Notes under the pieces: model-generated | Database searches by the model: none | The model's input: only the letters and a program-made list of their open reading frames with translations | Told to the model about the DNA's origin: nothing | Shown: positions 6,969 through 8,207 of the stretch, in pieces | Numbering within the stretch: position 1 is the stretch's first letter | Layout of the letters: each line of letters starts with the position of its first letter | Program-made: the position numbers and the translations under genes | From: Acidilobaceae archaeon | GTDB taxonomy: Archaea > Thermoproteota > Thermoprotei_A > Sulfolobales > Acidilobaceae | Reading direction: 5' to 3' | Length of the DNA stretch: 8,207 nt | Assembly (NCBI GenBank): GCA_027081695.1 | Contig: JALWJI010000004.1 | Coordinates: 1-8,207, forward strand

Positions 6969-7090
6969 CAAACCCCTCCTAGTAATCATTAACCCTGGTG
7001 TAGAATGTATCGGTTTCCGAACGTTGCACGATCATGTCGCCACCATGCAACATATAACTGCGGATCACCCCAGATAATCCCATGGGGTGA
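6969..7090. other. Spacer between tRNA-Arg and integrase, with dyad symmetry
   Basis: The spacer holds two inverted repeats. GTTGCA (7023-7028) pairs with TGCAAC (7046-7051). GGATCACCCC (7062-7071) pairs 9 of 10 with GGGGTGAGCC (7084-7093). A compact hairpin TGGGG-TGAG-CCCCA (7083-7096) overlaps the right arm of the second. The integrase frame is closed here by stops at 6980, 7001, 7052 and 7088. One other forward frame is open from 6889 to a stop at 7075, through the whole tRNA. The third is open from 6993 to a stop at 7170. This could be a decayed integrase 5' region, an operator or arm-site region, or a plain leader. Confidence 0.4.
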
Positions 7091-8207
7091 GCCCCACTGC
7101 AAGCCAACAATGCTCCCACCACAGAGCCGGGCTCCAATAGCAATGCGAGTAGGCGGGAGTGGTGGGAGCTAGTAGATCCCGGCAAGCTGGACCCAGACCT
7201 TAGGAGGAGGCTCCTCGAGAGACTCATCAAGAAGACGGGAGTAGTCAAGGCCGCGGAGCTCCTCGGCGTCAATAGGAGCACGTTGTTCAGGTGGAGGAAG
7301 GGCCAAGTACAAATCGGAGACATCTATGTCAAGAGCATACTCTCAATGATAGGCGAGGAAGAGTTCGAAGCGGAACTAACCCTCGGCCGCAAGCTCGAAG
7401 CACTAGGCATACTCGATGAGGGCAAACTGAACTACACCCTATTCCTAGAGGTGCTTGCGGTTGCAAAGAAGGATCCCTATGCTAAAACCATACTCGTGAG
7501 ATTCGTGGCGGAGAACTTCAGGGAGGACCTAAGGAGGCTGGTCACAAGCGAGCTCGAATTCGTAGAACTGAAGTGGACCAGGGACTTCGAGGAGTACCTG
7601 CGGGACCCTCCCAGGGGCAAGCCCATAAGGAGGGAGGACACCATCAAATACTACCGCAACCTCTTCAAGAGATACCTCGAGGGAAGGAAGCTCACACGCA
7701 AGCTAGTGGAGGAGGTTGCAGAACACAGCAACCAGTGGCTGCGGAACGTTTTCCGCCACTACGCCTGGTACCTCTACAGGAGGGGCCAGATAGAGTATAC
7801 CACGCTCAACTGGATCCTAATCCGCGTACCGGGAAGGAGGGTCCCCCGAGGCCCTAGGAACCCAGTGATAGACCTAGACGCCCTTAGGAGAACCCTGGAG
7901 TTCCTGAGGGAGAACCATGGGGAATACTATGTGTTGTATAGGCTTATGCTGGAGTCTGGGCTGCGATTCGAGCACGCCCTGAGGATGCTGTCAACCTACA
8001 ACCCTGGGGGCAGCGGGGTCTTCAATGATAGGGTGTACCCCCGTCTCTACTGTGACCAGGAGAGGGGGTTCTGCCGTTATCTTCTCGGCCTCGATAGTGG
8101 TGTGAAGAGGGCTTTGTTCGCCTACTTCTCCTTGGAGACCGGGGAGTTAATCCGGGAAATCACGCCGTGGAGTGTGCATCGTAGAAGCGTGGAGCGTTAT
8201 GTGGGGA
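7091..8207 (+). CDS. SSV-type tyrosine recombinase (integrase), 3'-partial, no normal start codon
   Basis: The frame is open for 372 codons from the stop at 7088 to the window edge. An N-terminal helix-turn-helix (7223-7300, KAAELLGVNRSTLFRWRKG) is followed by a helical core-binding region (about 7570-7820). The catalytic domain then begins. YRLMLESGLRFEHALRML carries the first catalytic Arg at 7964-7966 and closely resembles the corresponding SSV1 integrase segment as I recall it. DSGVKRALFAYF, with Lys at 8105-8107, fits the beta-hairpin lysine. The second Arg/His box and the Tyr nucleophile would lie beyond 8207. There is no ATG, GTG or TTG before TTG 7283, which is inside the helix-turn-helix; the first ATG is at 7346. 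The true 5' end is therefore unknown: it may be an int(C) fragment cut by integration, a frameshifted gene, or a non-AUG start (CTG 7097 or 7187). The coding DNA is clearly richer in G+C than upstream genes (7561-7620 is about 62%). Confidence 0.8.
7127..7138 (+). repeat. Imperfect copy of the tRNA T-arm inside the integrase frame
   Basis: CCGGGCTCCAAT matches tRNA bases 6941-6952 (CCGGGTTCAAAT) at 10 of 12 positions. Both lie in the same reading frame, and both encode Pro-Gly-Ser-Asn; the two differences are at third codon positions. SSV-type integrases often translate their attachment core into such a peptide. The match is short, so chance remains possible. Confidence 0.4.

Noticed and set aside
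7005..7172. Forward 55-codon frame starting at ATG 7005, overlapping the integrase start
   Set aside because: Its product (many Pro, Gly, His, Cys) does not look like a folded protein and ends where the integrase frame gains clear coding character. It may be a relic, but I do not call it a gene.
6979..7323. Minus-strand frame opposite the integrase start
   Set aside because: The product is a Leu/Ser-rich shadow of the GC-rich integrase frame, with no motif.
7573..7857. Second plus-strand frame within the integrase
   Set aside because: It overlaps the integrase core-binding region out of frame and gives a low-complexity Gly/Gln/Pro product.
1..8207. CRISPR array, insertion sequence or rRNA
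   Set aside because: No regularly spaced repeats, transposase motifs or rRNA segments were seen on either strand.

Overview
The window looks like chromosomal DNA from a hyperthermophilic, probably anaerobic crenarchaeon (Thermoproteota, Desulfurococcales-like). This is inferred from ATA/AGA/AGG-rich codon use, a tRNA gene with an encoded CCA end, a mixture of leaderless genes with TATA boxes and genes with GGAGG-type Shine-Dalgarno sites, a flavodiiron protein, and an integrase resembling that of virus SSV1. The species cannot be fixed from the window alone.

Layout. (1) 1-2290, + strand: two overlapping genes for secreted, C-terminally anchored, beta-rich proteins. The first is cut by the window edge. 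The second has a signal peptide, 13 N-glycosylation sequons and one C-terminal membrane helix. They probably form a cell-surface pair. (2) 2268-4332, - strand: an SRPBCC-type lipid/ligand-binding-fold protein with an extra C-terminal domain of unknown function, and a complete flavodiiron protein (O2/NO reductase). The SRPBCC gene ends tail-to-tail inside the surface-protein gene. (3) 4333-4808: a 476-base AT-rich spacer with promoter-like TATA runs and one GC-richer island that could be a small RNA. (4) 4809-6779, + strand: a compact, zinc-ribbon threonine synthase, then a metallo-beta-lactamase-fold hydrolase of the LACTB2-like type with a C-terminal winged helix. The hydrolase gene is strikingly rich in A and C on its coding strand. 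(5) 6890-8207, + strand: tRNA-Arg(TCG), followed after 122 bases by a GC-rich open frame for an SSV-type tyrosine recombinase that runs off the window.

The most interesting part is the right end. The tRNA/integrase arrangement is what one border of an integrated SSV-type element looks like, with the C-terminal integrase fragment next to a regenerated tRNA. The integrase frame has no ATG, GTG or TTG ahead of its N-terminal helix-turn-helix, stops interrupt every route back to the tRNA, and the spacer holds dyad-symmetric sequence. Near its start, the integrase frame also repeats the tRNA T-arm with only synonymous differences. The element itself would lie beyond position 8207.

Apart from the first two genes, there is little sign that neighbouring genes share a pathway. 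The threonine synthase is not beside other threonine genes, and the flavodiiron protein has no rubredoxin beside it.
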